Shown one piece after another: positions 34,246-44,430 of a DNA stretch of 64,000 bases. The stretch's first letter is position 1. Every line of letters starts with the position of its first letter. This stretch comes from Uranotaenia lowii (taxonomy: Eukaryota > Arthropoda > Insecta > Diptera > Culicidae): assembly GCF_029784155.1 (NCBI RefSeq), contig NC_073692.1, forward strand, positions 326,945,920 to 327,009,919, read 5' to 3'. The translations under genes were made by a program, and so were the position numbers. The notes beneath the pieces were generated by a model. It did no database searches and was not told the DNA's origin. It saw nothing but the letters and a program-made list of their open reading frames with translations.

Positions 34246-35557
34246 GATTAAAGATCAACCTGGAATTTGAAATTGGAACTTATATTCAAATATTAGACTA
34301 AGTGTTGTAACTCAAAATTCAAACTTTAGAATCAGAATAAGATTTCAGATTTAGTTTACAGAATGAGATTAATCATTTAATAGTCATATTACTTTCCCCT
34401 CCTTTTGTGGGAATTTTTCCTCTATGCATGGTTGAGCTCTAAAAAAGGTATCATGCTAGGGCACGCGTCACGGCTATCCATCAATATTGTAGTTGGTTTT
34501 ACTTATTCAGTAAAAAAAAAGCATAAAAAAACAGTAAGATTCGAACCGTGACCAGCAACGTGAAAGTTCTGGTTGCTACCACGGCACCATTTCAGCGTGT
34601 TATAAATCTTGGAAATTCTACTGTTTAAATACCATTCTTTCCATACATAAAATGAGCTCCTTACATACCAGTTCGCTTTTCCCCAAAAAAACGTATCAGG
34701 CATCATTTTTGCCTTTCTAACAGAAAGGTTTGGTTATCGGTCGATTTGAGAGATCATTAATTATGGGTCTTAGACATACCTTTATAGGTACCTATCGACT
34801 CAGCTCGACGAGTTCTGTTGATGTCCGTGGATTTGTATGTGCCATTTTAAAAATGTCTAGAACGTTTTTGCGAAACTGGGCTGCACAATTAAAATGATTT
34901 TAGTCTCAAAAGAATGCATTTTTTTTTCTACACAACCCTTTCAAAAACGGGAAAAAAACAAAATAGTTGAAACCGTTTTCTTTACCAAATACATATCATA
35001 CTTATTATGGCATAAAAAAAAGTTGCTAGTGGCGCCTCGAAGCAGCAGCACCAGCAATCATTTATAAATTGAAGATAATCAAAATAAAAAAATAATATTT
35101 TTATTAACTCGAGAATTGAACCAAAACCCTTCAGATCCCAAGTTGCAAGCGCTATCCAATAAACCATCGGCACGCTTGATTGAAAGCGGCTCAAACTCAA
35201 ATAGGTAAAAGGCATTACTAAGACGCACCGTGGTCTGGGCAGTTTCTCAGTCTGCTGGGGCAAATACGGCAACAGTGTTTATATCTTACACTTCTTGCTT
35301 TTCAATGCAGCAAATGGCGGATGGGCGTTTCCTTCAGAGTCCGCCATGCCTATAGACATTATAATTTCATTTATGAAATTATAGTGTCTAAAGCCATGCC
35401 GGGTGTCAACAAAATGCAGAGCCGTACAGGAAACTGCGTTGGGGGGGAATTTATATGAAGATCTTATGACCCTCGTTTTTTTTACTCGTGTTGAAGAATG
35501 AATTTATGTTTTTTTTTTCATTTCTACATACTCATACATAATTTAGATTCAATTTCA

Positions 35558-36355
35558 GATGCAGAATTCAGATTCAGTTTTCAAATTCAGGATACAGGTT
35601 TAGGAATCAGAATTCAGGATTCAAAATTCAGAATTCAAAATTCAGATTCAGAACTCATATTCAGATTCAGAATTTAGATTCAGAATTCAGATTCAGAATT
35701 CAGATTAAGAATTCAGATTCAGAATTCAGATTCAGAATTCAGATTCAGAATTCAGATTCAGAATTCAGATTCAGAATTCAGATTCAGAATTCAGATTCAG
35801 AATTCAGATTCAGAATTCAGATTCAGAATTCAGATTCAGAATTCAGATTCAGAATTCAGATTCAGAATTCAGATTCAGAATTCAGATTCAGAATTCAGAT
35901 TCAGAATTCAGATTCAGAATTCAGATTCAGAATTCAGATTCAGAATTCAGATTCAGAATTCAGATTCAGAATTCAGATTCAGAATTCAGATTCAGAATTC
36001 AGATTCAGAATTCAGATTCAGAATTCAGATTCAGAATTCAGATTCAGAATTCAGATTCAGAATTCAGATTCAGAATTCAGATTCAGAATTCAGATTCAGA
36101 ATTCAGATTCAGAATTCAGATTCAGAATTCAGATTCAGAATTCAGATTCAGAATTCAGATTCAGAATTCAGATTCAGATTCAGAATTCAGATTCAGAATT
36201 CAGATTCAGAATTCAGATTCAGAATTCAGATTCAGAATTCAGATTCAGAATTCAGATTCAGAATTCAGAATCAGAATTCAGATTCAGAATTCAGATTCAG
36301 AATTCAGATTCAGAATTCAGAATCAGAATTCAGATTCAGAATTCAGATTCAGAAT
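35558..36355 (+). repeat. 13-bp array A of unit 3
   Basis: 798 bp, two 13-bp units shorter than array A of units 1 and 2. Confidence 0.97.
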
Positions 36356-36814
36356 TTTTGTAAATTTATTTTCGGCATATCGGTGAAAAATTTAGATTCA
36401 TGGAGAAAGAATATCAGAATTAAAAATTGATGAAGCTGGATGTTGCGAGGTAAAGTATGGTGTACGTTAATAAATTTTCCTTGCAAAAATGTTCTTTCGC
36501 TCTTTTCATCATCCGTAAAATTTCTCCTCACTTTATCAATTTTCAATTCTGGAATTGTTTCTCCAAGAATACCAATTTGCACAGTTTTTGATAAATTTGC
36601 GATGACTTAAAGATCATTACGCATGAAAACACGATTTTGTTTTGTGAAAACTTTTTTTCACAATTTTTCTGAAATTAAGTTTGCTGCATACTTTTAGGGG
36701 TAAAACCATACTATTAAAAGTTGTAAAATCCGAAATCATAAAAAAAATTTGGATGAAAGAAATTTCAATGTTGAAAACCGTGTGATGCAAAACAATCAAA
36801 ATGAGATTTACAAG

Positions 36815-37600
36815 ATTAAGAATTCAGATTCAGAATTCAGATTCAGAATTCAGATTCAGAATTCAGATTCAGAATTCAGATTCAGAATTCAGATTCAGAA
36901 TTCAGATTCAGAATTCAGATTCAGAATTCAGATTCAGAATTCAGATTCAGAATTCAGATTCAGAATTCAGATTCAGAATTCAGATTCAGAATTCAGATTC
37001 AGAATTCAGATTCAGAATTCAGATTCAGAATTCAGATTCAGAATTCAGATCCAGAATTCAGATTCAGAATTCATATTCAGAATTCAGATTCAGAATTCAG
37101 ATTCAGAATTCCGATTCAGAATTCAGATTCAGAATTCAGATTCAGAATTCAGATTCAGAATTCAGATTCAGAATTCAGATTCAGAATTCAGATTCAGAAT
37201 TCAGATTCAGAATTCAGATTCAGAATTCAGATTCAGAATTCAGATTCAGAATTCAGATTCAGAATTTAGATTCAGAATTCAGATTCAGAATTCAGATTCA
37301 GAATTCAGATTCAGAATTCAGATTCAGAATTCAGATTCAGAATTCAGATTCAGAATTCAGATTCAGAATTCAGATTCAGAATTAAGATTCAGAATTCAGA
37401 TTCAGAATTCAGAATTCAGATTCAGAATTCAGATTCAGAATTCAGATTCAGAACTCAGATTCAGAATTCAGATTCAGAATTCAGATTCAGAATTCAGATT
37501 CAGAATTCAGATTCAGAATACAGATTTAGAATTCAAATTCAGAGTTCAGATTCAGAATTCAGATTGAGAATTCAGATTTAGAATTCTGATTAAGAATTTG
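36815..37600 (+). repeat. 13-bp array B of unit 3
   Basis: Two 13-bp units longer than in unit 2 and three shorter than in unit 1. Confidence 0.97.
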
Positions 37601-38188
37601 GATTAAAGATCAACCTGGAATTTGAAATTGGAACTTATATTCAAATATTAGACTAAGTGTTGTAACTCAAAATTCAAACTTTAGAATCAGAATAAGATTT
37701 CAGATTTAGTTTACAGAATGAGATTAATCATTTAATAGTCATATTACTTTCCCCTCCTTTTGTGGGAATTTTTCCTCTATGCATGGTTGAGCTCTAAAAA
37801 AGGTATCATGCTAGGGCACGCGTCACGGCTATCCATCAATATTGTAGTTGGTTTTACTTATTCAGTAAAAAAAAAGCATAAAAAAACAGTAAGATTCGAA
37901 CCGTGACCAGCAACGTGAAAGTTCTGGTTGCTACCACGGCACCATTTCAGCGTGTTATAAATCTTGGAAATTCTACTGTTTAAATACCATTCTTTCCATA
38001 CATAAAATGAGCTCCTTACATACCAGTTCGCTTTTCCCCAAAAAAACGTATCAGGCATCATTTTTTTATATTGAGATTGGAATTTTTCGTGTTTGAATAT
38101 CTGAAATCATACTTATATGATTCAGAGGGAAGGAATCTATCATGTATATTCTATATTATTTTATATATTTCCAAATATAATTTAAACT

Positions 38189-38201
38189 CTGTTAGAAAGG
38201 C
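38189..38201 (-). repeat. Inverted partner of the tandem unit's left end
   Basis: CTGTTAGAAAGGC is the exact reverse complement of the GCCTTTCTAACAG at 27934-27946 (and at each unit start). It probably marks the right end of the original repeat element whose inner part was triplicated. Confidence 0.6.
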
Positions 38202-38275
38202 TCCAATCCACTGTTAAGTGTATTAAATCGGGTTTTTATGTTTATTCTTGAATTTTTGGCTATTTTTCGGTCTTC

Positions 38276-39511
38276 AATATATATTTAGAAGATATAAAAA
38301 ACAATTTCTGTATGTCTGTTTGTTTGTTTGTTTGTCCTCTATAGACTCAGCCGTCTTACAAGCAAGAGAGCTGAAATTTGGCATGGATGCTCATTAGGAC
38401 CAGGAAGGTTGAAAAATGTTTTCAGAAGCAATCGATTTCAGGTATAAATTTTTTTTGTAAGGGGTCATTCAATGGGGTCTTCAATACAAGACAAATATTG
38501 TTTTCGCGATATTGACGTCAATTTTTATCGGATTGCTATGAAAATTTGCACCTGAGGGTTTTGAGAGATGGACAATTGATTTCAGGTATTGAATTTAGGG
38601 TAAGGAGTCGGCAAAAGGGGTCGTCCATATTAACTTCTTAATATTTTTGTGATATTAACGTTATTATGCATCGAATTGAGATGAAAATTTGGGGTCGGAT
38701 ATTTTTAGGGACGGGCAATCGATTGTCGATATAAAATATAGTATAACGGGCCATCCAAAAGGGTCGTCCATATTAACTGTTCTCTTTTTTACGATATTGA
38801 CGTTACTATACATCGGATTCAGATGAAAATTGGTACACGAGAATTTAGAATGACGTGCAATCGATTTTAGGTATCAAATTCAGTTTAAGGGGCCGGCAAA
38901 AGGGGTCGTTCTTATTTACTTTTCGATATTTTCGTGATATTAACGTTAGTAAACATCGGAATGAGATGAAAATTTGCACATAGGAATTATTGAGGACGAC
39001 CAATTGATTCCAATTATCCAATTTTGGGTCAGGGGTCGTCCAAGAGGATCGTCCATATTGACTATTCCCTTTTTTGCAATTTTGACGTTACTATACAATG
39101 GATTGGTTTGAAAATTTGCGCAGGGGAGTTCTGAGGGAAGGGAAATCGATTTCAGATATCAAAGTTTATAAAAGAGGCCACTGAATGAGGTTAATTTTTT
39201 TTGGCAATAATTCTGTTTTTTGCAACGATCGAGTCAAAATTCATACACGGGGGTTGGGACGGTCAATTGATTTCTGTTATCAATATTTGTATCAAACGAA
39301 AAAAAGGGGGCTTCCAATTTTACTGTTAAATTTTTATTTACAGTTGTTGCTAGAGTCTGTATCGCATCGAGACAAAATTCATATATGGGGGTTTTTCTCA
39401 CGGTCAATTGATCCTGATTGCTGGAAAATGCTTAGCAAATGGCATTCATTCAAACTGTTCATAACATATTCTAAGTTGAAAACGAAACAGAGTTCGTATG
39501 GGATCAGCTAG
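38276..39511 (+). mobile_element. Helitron-like non-autonomous element, copy 1
   Basis: Begins in a TATATATTTAGAAG / CAATTTCTGTATG block with a GTTTGTTTGTTTGT tract, then CTATAGACTCAGCCGTCTTACAAGC. The interior is about five diverged tandem monomers of about 143 bp, each with GGGGTCGTCCATA, a GATATTGACGTTA block and a CGATTTCAGGTAT block. It ends GGGATCAGCTAG followed by T. Known: Helitrons end CTRR and insert before T, without terminal inverted repeats or target duplications, and often carry internal tandem repeats. No Rep/helicase coding remains. The 5' boundary is approximate. Confidence 0.5.
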
Positions 39512-40294
39512 TATATATATGTAAAGCCAATTTCTGTGGGTTTGTTTGTTTGTTTGTTTGTCCTCTATAGAATCAGCCGTCTTACAAGCTAGAGAGCTGA
39601 AATTTGGCATGGATGCTCATAAGGACCAGGAAGGTTGAAAAATGTTTTCAGATTTTCGGATGACCCCTTCTGAAGGGGTCGTCCATACAAGACAAATAAT
39701 GTTTTCGCAAAATTGACGTTATTTTTCATCGGATTGTGATGAAAACTAGCACATGAGTGTTTGGAGGGACGAGTATCCGATTCCAGGTATCAATTTTAGG
39801 GTCAAAGGTCGGCCAAAGGGGTCGTCCATACAACACAAATGCTGTTTATGCCATATAAGCGTCATTATGCATAGAATTGAGTTGAGAATAAGTAGGCGGG
39901 CGTTTTGAAAGTCGGGAATAGATTTCATGTATTAAATATTATGTAAGGGGCCGGCAAAAGGGGTCGTCCATACTTATTAAATACTGTTTTAGTTATATTG
40001 ACATCATTATTGGCAATTGATTTCAAACATTAAATTTTAGATCGGGATTGGAAAAGGGTCGTCCATATTGATGGTTCATTATTTTTGCGATATTGTCATT
40101 ATGCATCGGATTGAGATGAAACTATGCACATAAGGGTTTTGAGAGAAGAGCAATTTATTTCGGATATGAAATTTAGAGTCACAGGTCAGCGAAAGGGTTA
40201 GTCCATATTGACTTTTTACTTTTTTTTTTTTTAATATTTACGATGTTATGCATCCAAATGATATGAAAATTTACCCGCAAGGAATTAAAGAGAC

Positions 40295-40307
40295 GAGCAA
40301 TCGTTTT
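40295..40307. repeat. 13-bp target duplication of the Penelope-like element, left
   Basis: GAGCAATCGTTTT, repeated at 43524-43536. Joining the flanks restores the Helitron-like monomer order. Confidence 0.8.
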
Positions 40308-41599
40308 GTGTTTACGGGTTTTGATCACCGCCAGTTGTTGTTATCTTTTTAAGTTGATATTTTTCGGTGATTGTCGAATCAAATAATAACAATTCTTTTA
40401 CGTTTCGGCCTACTGGATGATTTCAGCCATCTTCAGAAAAACTGTATTTCGATAAAAAATATAAAAACTTTAAATTAACACACTTTATGACTTGCAATGA
40501 TTTCACTTTTTCGCACTTACAAATTGTGTCGCCGCGTGCTTCCGTTACGGCTGTCTTACTTAATTTGAATCCAAACTCTTAACTGCTTCTAACAGCTGGT
40601 GTCCAGCATTCTCGGCGTCGGTGTCGGCGTCGTCGTGATGTCGGCTGGAGTCCTCGTGTTTGAGGTCGTCGTGTTTGAATTAGTTTGGATTTTGAATTGA
40701 GGCGTCTCTCTTAGTTTTTTTATTATTGAACTATATATTTTAGAGATTTCAATGGAATCTTGTTTGATATTTACTGCATTTCCTTTCTTAAGTTTAATGT
40801 GTAATGTTTCAGCTGTTTTCCTTTTTCCTTCTTGATTTACTCTCTCTAAAATATAAGCTTTTTCGAAATTAAACTTGTGATTTTGTTCTAGGGCATGTTG
40901 TGTTAGTCCTGTGGCTCTGGCACTTTGTTTGAGGCTTGTTTTGTGGTTTTTAATCCGTTTTTCCAAAGTTTGTGATGTTTGGCCACAGTATTCTTTCCCG
41001 CATTCACATGGAATCGAGTAAACCACATTTGTCTGTTTGAATTTTGGTATTTGGTCTTTGGTTTTGGTAAATAGGCAAGTTTTGATTTTGTTAATTGGTC
41101 TCGAAGACACAATAAGGTCGTGTTTTCTAAGAAGTCTGCTGACTTTTTCACTCAAACCTGGAATGTATGTGAGTGAGACGTACTTTCCTTCATTTTCCAC
41201 GGTTTGGATACTCAGTGAGTTATAAATGGCATTTACCCTGTTTTTTAAAACATTATTGATGAATTCATCCGGGTAGTTATTTTGGTGTAGTATTGTTTTC
41301 ACTTTTCTGATACTCATTTCACGTTTTTCCACGTCGCTGAGTTTTAATGCTCGATCAATCAGCGCAATAGCTGTGTTCTTTTTATGAACATATGGACTTT
41401 CTGAAAAATAGTCCAAATATCTCCCATTTTCCTGTTTTGTGTACCAGGTTTTCTCAACTTTTCCCTGATACCTGGAAAGTTTGAGATCTAAGAAACGTAA
41501 TGAGCTTTCAGTTTCTTTTTCTAAAGTGAATTTTATGCTAGCGCATTGGCTGTTGAATTCGGTCAGTACGCAATCTATATCACTTTCCTTGCCTATAAT

Positions 41600-41621
41600 C
41601 AAACAGTCATCAAACAGTCAT
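41600..41621. repeat. 11-bp tandem duplication in the reverse transcriptase catalytic motif
   Basis: CAAACAGTCAT occurs twice in a row. It lies at the aspartate-pair motif of the reverse transcriptase and puts the two sides out of frame. Confidence 0.85.
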
Positions 41622-41840
41622 CAACAGTTTGTACATCACGAGGGTGATGCCTTTATCCCGTAGGTTTTGGATAGCTTTTTCTTCGAGTTGTTCCATTAAG
41701 AGAGACGCTATTACAGGAGATAAAGGGGAGCCCATCGGTGTGCCAAACGTCTGCTCGAAGATTCTACCGCTGTACTGAAAAAACGACGCCCCGAGGATTG
41801 TGGTTAGGGCACGTTTGAATTCAGTCCAAGGTATCGGCGT

Positions 41841-42121
41841 CAGCGTTGCCAGATTGAAAACCGCTCAAGTCCGTAGAATTCACGAAAATCGAAAAATGTA
41901 CTGTTTTCGGCTAAAGAAAACTTGATGACCTTTTTTTTTTTTTTTTGGTCGTCAGGTAGAATTTTCATTTATCCGCAGAATCCCTTGAATTTATTCGATA
42001 ATCCGTAGAAAATCCGTAGGAAATGCTGAAAATCCGTAGATTTGGAGCATCGATCCGTAGCTCCGTAGAAATGGTCAAAATCCGTAGAACTACGGAGAAA
42101 TCCGTAGATCTGGCAAGGCTG
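41841..42121. mobile_element. hAT-type miniature element inside the Penelope-like element (281 bp)
   Basis: Ends CAGCGTTGCCAGATT and, read inward from the right, CAGCCTTGCCAGATC. Flanking ATCGGCGT at 41833-41840 and 42122-42129 is a clean 8-bp target duplication. The interior repeats ATCCGTAGA many times, a likely subterminal binding motif. No coding. Confidence 0.85.
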
Positions 42122-42833
42122 ATCGGCGTGTATGCGCTGATTTCCCGCCACTTTTCTTCTATTATTTCGAATACATTTTGTACTGGAACGTTCGTGTAAA
42201 GCGACACGACGTCCAGTGAATAGATAATGCAACCTTCGGGTACCTGAACATTCGTGATTTCCGACGAAAAGTCGAAGCTACTGCGTACATGACGTTCGTT
42301 TTTGCCAACGACGTTTTGTAGCACGTTGGCTAGAAATTGAGCCATTCGGTATGTAGCTGACCCTACTGTTGACACTACTGGTCTGAGTGGACGATCTTCT
42401 TTATGAATTTTAGGAAGACCGTAAATTCTCGGGGGAGGGCAGTTGAACAATTTTAATTTGTTTTTGGTGTAAGTGGTAATGTACTTATTCTCGTGCCACG
42501 AATCCAACATAGTGTTAATACGTTTAAGTATCTTTTCTGTTGGATCTGTGGACAGGGGAGTGTACGTTGTTGTGTCACTTACCATTGCTGTCATTTTTTC
42601 TGTGTACTCAGTAGCTAGCATCACGACGGTTTTATTTCCCTTGTCGGCCTTTGTGATGATCAGTTCGTTGTGTTCTCGGAGAAATTTTCGGCTTCGGACG
42701 ACGTCTTTATGGATCCAATCGTTGTTTTTGGCGCGCGGTTGGTTTTGGAAGTCGACGTAGGTAATAAAGCAAAAGCCCGACGCAGACGACATCAGATCCT
42801 GCATCGCGACGATGATCAACAACTACGTCGACT

Positions 42834-43272
42834 TGTGGTTTACTCGATTCCATGTGAATGCGGGAAAGAATACTGTGGCCAAACATCACAAACTTTGGAA
42901 AAACGGATTAAAAACCACAAAACAAGCCTCAAACAAAGTGCCAGAGCCACAGGACTAACACAACATGCCCTAGAACAAAATCACAAGTTTAATTTCGAAA
43001 AAGCTTATATTTTAGAGAGAGTAAATCAAGAAGGAAAAAGGAAAACAGCTGAAACATTACACATTAAACTTAAGAAAGGAAATGCAGTAAATATCAAACA
43101 AGATTCCATTGAAATCTCTAAAATATATAGTTCAATAATAAAAAAACTAAGAGAGACGCCTCAATTCAAAATCCAAACTAATTCAAACACGACGACCTCA
43201 AACACGAGGACTCCAGCCGACATCACGACGACGCCGACACCGACGCCGAGAATGCTGGACACCAGCTGTTAG
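42834..43272 (+). pseudogene. Inverted 3' fragment of the Penelope-like ORF (GIY-YIG domain)
   Basis: Plus strand. It encodes the same residues as the end of the main ORF, from VVYSIPCECG through YCGQTSQTLEKRIKNHK to the Thr/Pro tail ending MLDTSC. I saw no residue difference from the minus-strand copy. The frame continues upstream into antisense of the reverse transcriptase (42670-42833), giving a 200-codon chimeric ORF that is a by-product of the inversion. Confidence 0.9.
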
Positions 43273-43523
43273 AAGCAGTTAAGAGTTTGGATTCAAATTA
43301 AGTAAGACAGCCGTAACGGAAGCACGCGGCGACACAATTTGTAAGTGCGAAAAAGTGAAATCATTGCAAGTCATAAAGTGTGTTAATTTAAAGTTTTTAT
43401 ATTTTTTATCGAAATACAGTTTTTCTGAAGATGGCTGAAATCATCCAGTAGGCCGAAACGTAAAAGAATTGTTATTATTTGATTCGACAATCACCGAAAA
43501 ATATCAACTTAAAAAGATATCAA

Positions 43524-43536
43524 GAGCAATCGTTTT
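43524..43536. repeat. 13-bp target duplication of the Penelope-like element, right
   Basis: GAGCAATCGTTTT, identical to 40295-40307. Confidence 0.8.
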
Positions 43537-43600
43537 TAAGTTATCAAATTTTGTATAAAAAGTCGGCATAGAATCAGTTTTAAAATTTATGCACAGTGAT

Positions 43601-43793
43601 TTTTTTTTTGTTTCGATTAAAGTCGTTTTACCATATTTATGGCATTCGCAACTTTATCAACGTTGCAGTTGGCGGATCGTTAATGAAAAACTCATCTGGT
43701 ACAACTGCGTTCGATGTTTAATCTTGGGCTTTAACTCGCGGACATCGGCTCAAGAGACAACAGACTTGCCAAATGAGCTATATCACAAGCCCG
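43601..43793 (-). mobile_element. tRNA-derived SINE with 11-bp target duplication
   Basis: Minus strand: a head with A box (AGCTCATTTGGCAAG) and a B-box-like GCGAGTTAAAGCCC (one step decayed), then body and tail. TGCACAGTGAT flanks both sides (43590-43600 and 43794-43804), so the boundaries and target-primed insertion are well supported. It is inserted in Helitron-like copy 2. Confidence 0.88.
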
Positions 43794-44425
43794 TGCACAG
43801 TGATGTAATGATAAAATCTATATGATTTTATGTGTTGAATTTAGGATTATTGAACAACGAAAAGGAATAGCTCTTTTGAACCCTCTGCCGTTTTTGTGAA
43901 GTTGTCGTGAAACTTTACCGGGTCAACGTGCTTATTGAATAACGGGATTCTAAAAGAAACTGTTATGTCGTTTATGAAGTTGAAAACAAAAACATCTAAT
44001 CTGATCACATTTTAACTGTTGTGAGCGAATCGAATTTCGTTCGGGATCAGCTAGTAATAAATACTACAGTTGATGAAAAATTGAAAAAGTGTTCAGCATC
44101 AGATCTTTAGTTGGTGTAATTGAATTTAATTTAATTAAATTTTTGTAACGGTTGAGTTGATTTTAGCTTCAATGAACAATTCTAGGATATGAGACATTTT
44201 GCAGAAAGCTGTTTGAAAGTTTTAAAACTGGGAACCTGTTACTGAACTTTTCAAATTCTTTAGATAAAATTAAAAAAAATGTTCTGAGTAGATACAAAAA
44301 AAAAAGTTGAAATCATAAGTAATTTTAAGAGAATTAATGATTATCGAACAATATTAGTAAGTTTCAGAGCCAGAAAGTTTGAAAACATTCTTTTTGCCAG
44401 GATTTTTGGGAATTGGACCACTGTG

Positions 44426-44430
44426 CAGCG
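44426..44430. repeat. CAGCG, possible 5-bp target duplication (right)
   Basis: Directly outside the inverted Transib-like end at 44425; matches 27262-27266. Confidence 0.5.

Larger units (their letters stand above)
31350..34705. repeat. 3.4-kb tandem unit 2 (3356 bp)
   Basis: Same order and sequence as unit 1. Array B is 65 bp (5 x 13) shorter and array A has the same length. The reading frame with a unique leader into array B (33351-34226, 291 codons) is the longest ORF of the window apart from the element at 40.6 kb. Confidence 0.95.
34706..38060. repeat. 3.4-kb tandem unit 3 (3355 bp)
   Basis: Same order as units 1 and 2. Array A is 26 bp (2 x 13) shorter than in unit 2 and array B 26 bp longer. 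One A is missing from the poly-A run near 36745. That shift separates the unique leader from the array frame, so the ORF here starts at 36749 instead. After its CAGGCATCA end the sequence runs into a non-repeated right end. Confidence 0.95.
40589..42822 (-). pseudogene. Penelope-like reverse transcriptase / GIY-YIG endonuclease ORF, disrupted
   Basis: Minus strand. The first part (42822 to about 42130) has ITKADKGNKTVVM, the conserved PPRIYGLPKIHK and RPVVSTVGSATY, and motif A IYSLDVVSLYTNVP. A 281-bp hAT miniature (41841-42121) then interrupts it. The middle part (about 41832-41622) carries FGTPMGSPLSPVIASL (motif B). At motif C an 11-bp tandem duplication (41600-41621) shifts the frame at the catalytic aspartate pair. 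The last part (41602-40589, 337 codons) is intact: KESDIDCVLTEFN, a basic linker, then the GIY-YIG domain VVYSIPCECGKEYCGQTSQTLEKRIKNHK, and a Thr/Pro-rich tail. Known role: copying element RNA after endonuclease cleavage of target DNA. The N-terminal part is missing through truncation at the inverted arm. Confidence 0.9.
40308..43523 (-). mobile_element. Penelope-like retroelement with 690-bp inverted arms
   Basis: The main body reads on the minus strand (reverse transcriptase, linker, GIY-YIG endonuclease, 3' region). Its last 690 bp (40338-41027) is repeated in inverted orientation at 42834-43523, joined to the truncated 5' end of the body. Arms looked identical in the coding part and differ by a single base near the outer tip; 30 bp at 40308-40337 lie outside the symmetry. 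Flanking GAGCAATCGTTTT duplications show it inserted as one piece. Known: Penelope-like elements often insert 5'-truncated with inverted or tandem partial copies. The body has no complete 5' end and its reverse transcriptase is broken, so it is dead. Confidence 0.88.
39513..44054 (+). mobile_element. Helitron-like non-autonomous element, copy 2, interrupted
   Basis: Starts immediately after copy 1 with the same TATATATATG...CAATTTCTGTG, TTTGT tract and CAGCCGTCTTACAAGC blocks. It carries the same 143-bp monomers (near 39675, 39818, 39959, 40057, 40200) and ends TTCGGGATCAGCTAG before T at 44054. It is split by the Penelope-like element (40308-43523) and a SINE (43601-43793). The two ends agree with copy 1, so head-to-tail insertion or rolling-circle concatemer formation is plausible. 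Confidence 0.5.
27267..44425. mobile_element. Putative 17-kb composite bracketed by Transib-like ends
   Basis: Seen: the left end reads CACAGTGGTCAAAAACCCAG. The right end, read inward from 44425, reads CACAGTGGTCCAATTCCCAA. Similarity continues through CTGGC and TTTT blocks for about 45 bp, and both ends are followed outward by CAGCG. The left end also resembles that of the 541-bp element at 8877. The interior encodes no Transib transposase that I recognise. It holds the 3.4-kb triplication, two Helitron-like elements, a Penelope-like element and a SINE. Inference: a small non-autonomous Transib relative inflated by later insertions and tandem amplification. Alternative: two separate insertions whose flanks match by chance; CG-rich target preference makes that less improbable than 1 in 1024. 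Confidence 0.45.

Noticed and set aside
29930..37567. Long ORFs over the 13-bp arrays as real protein genes
   Set aside because: They are open only because the 13-bp unit has no stop on one strand. Overlapping frames give the same peptide, and unit 3 has lost the leader frame.
28205..38061. Conserved minus-strand ORFs of 96, 77 and 67 codons in each tandem unit
   Set aside because: They are identical because the units are near-perfect duplicates, overlap the tRNA-like heads and array edges, and show no domain.
42670..42833. N-terminal part of the 200-codon plus-strand ORF
   Set aside because: It is antisense to the Penelope reverse transcriptase and only joined to the GIY-YIG frame by the inversion.
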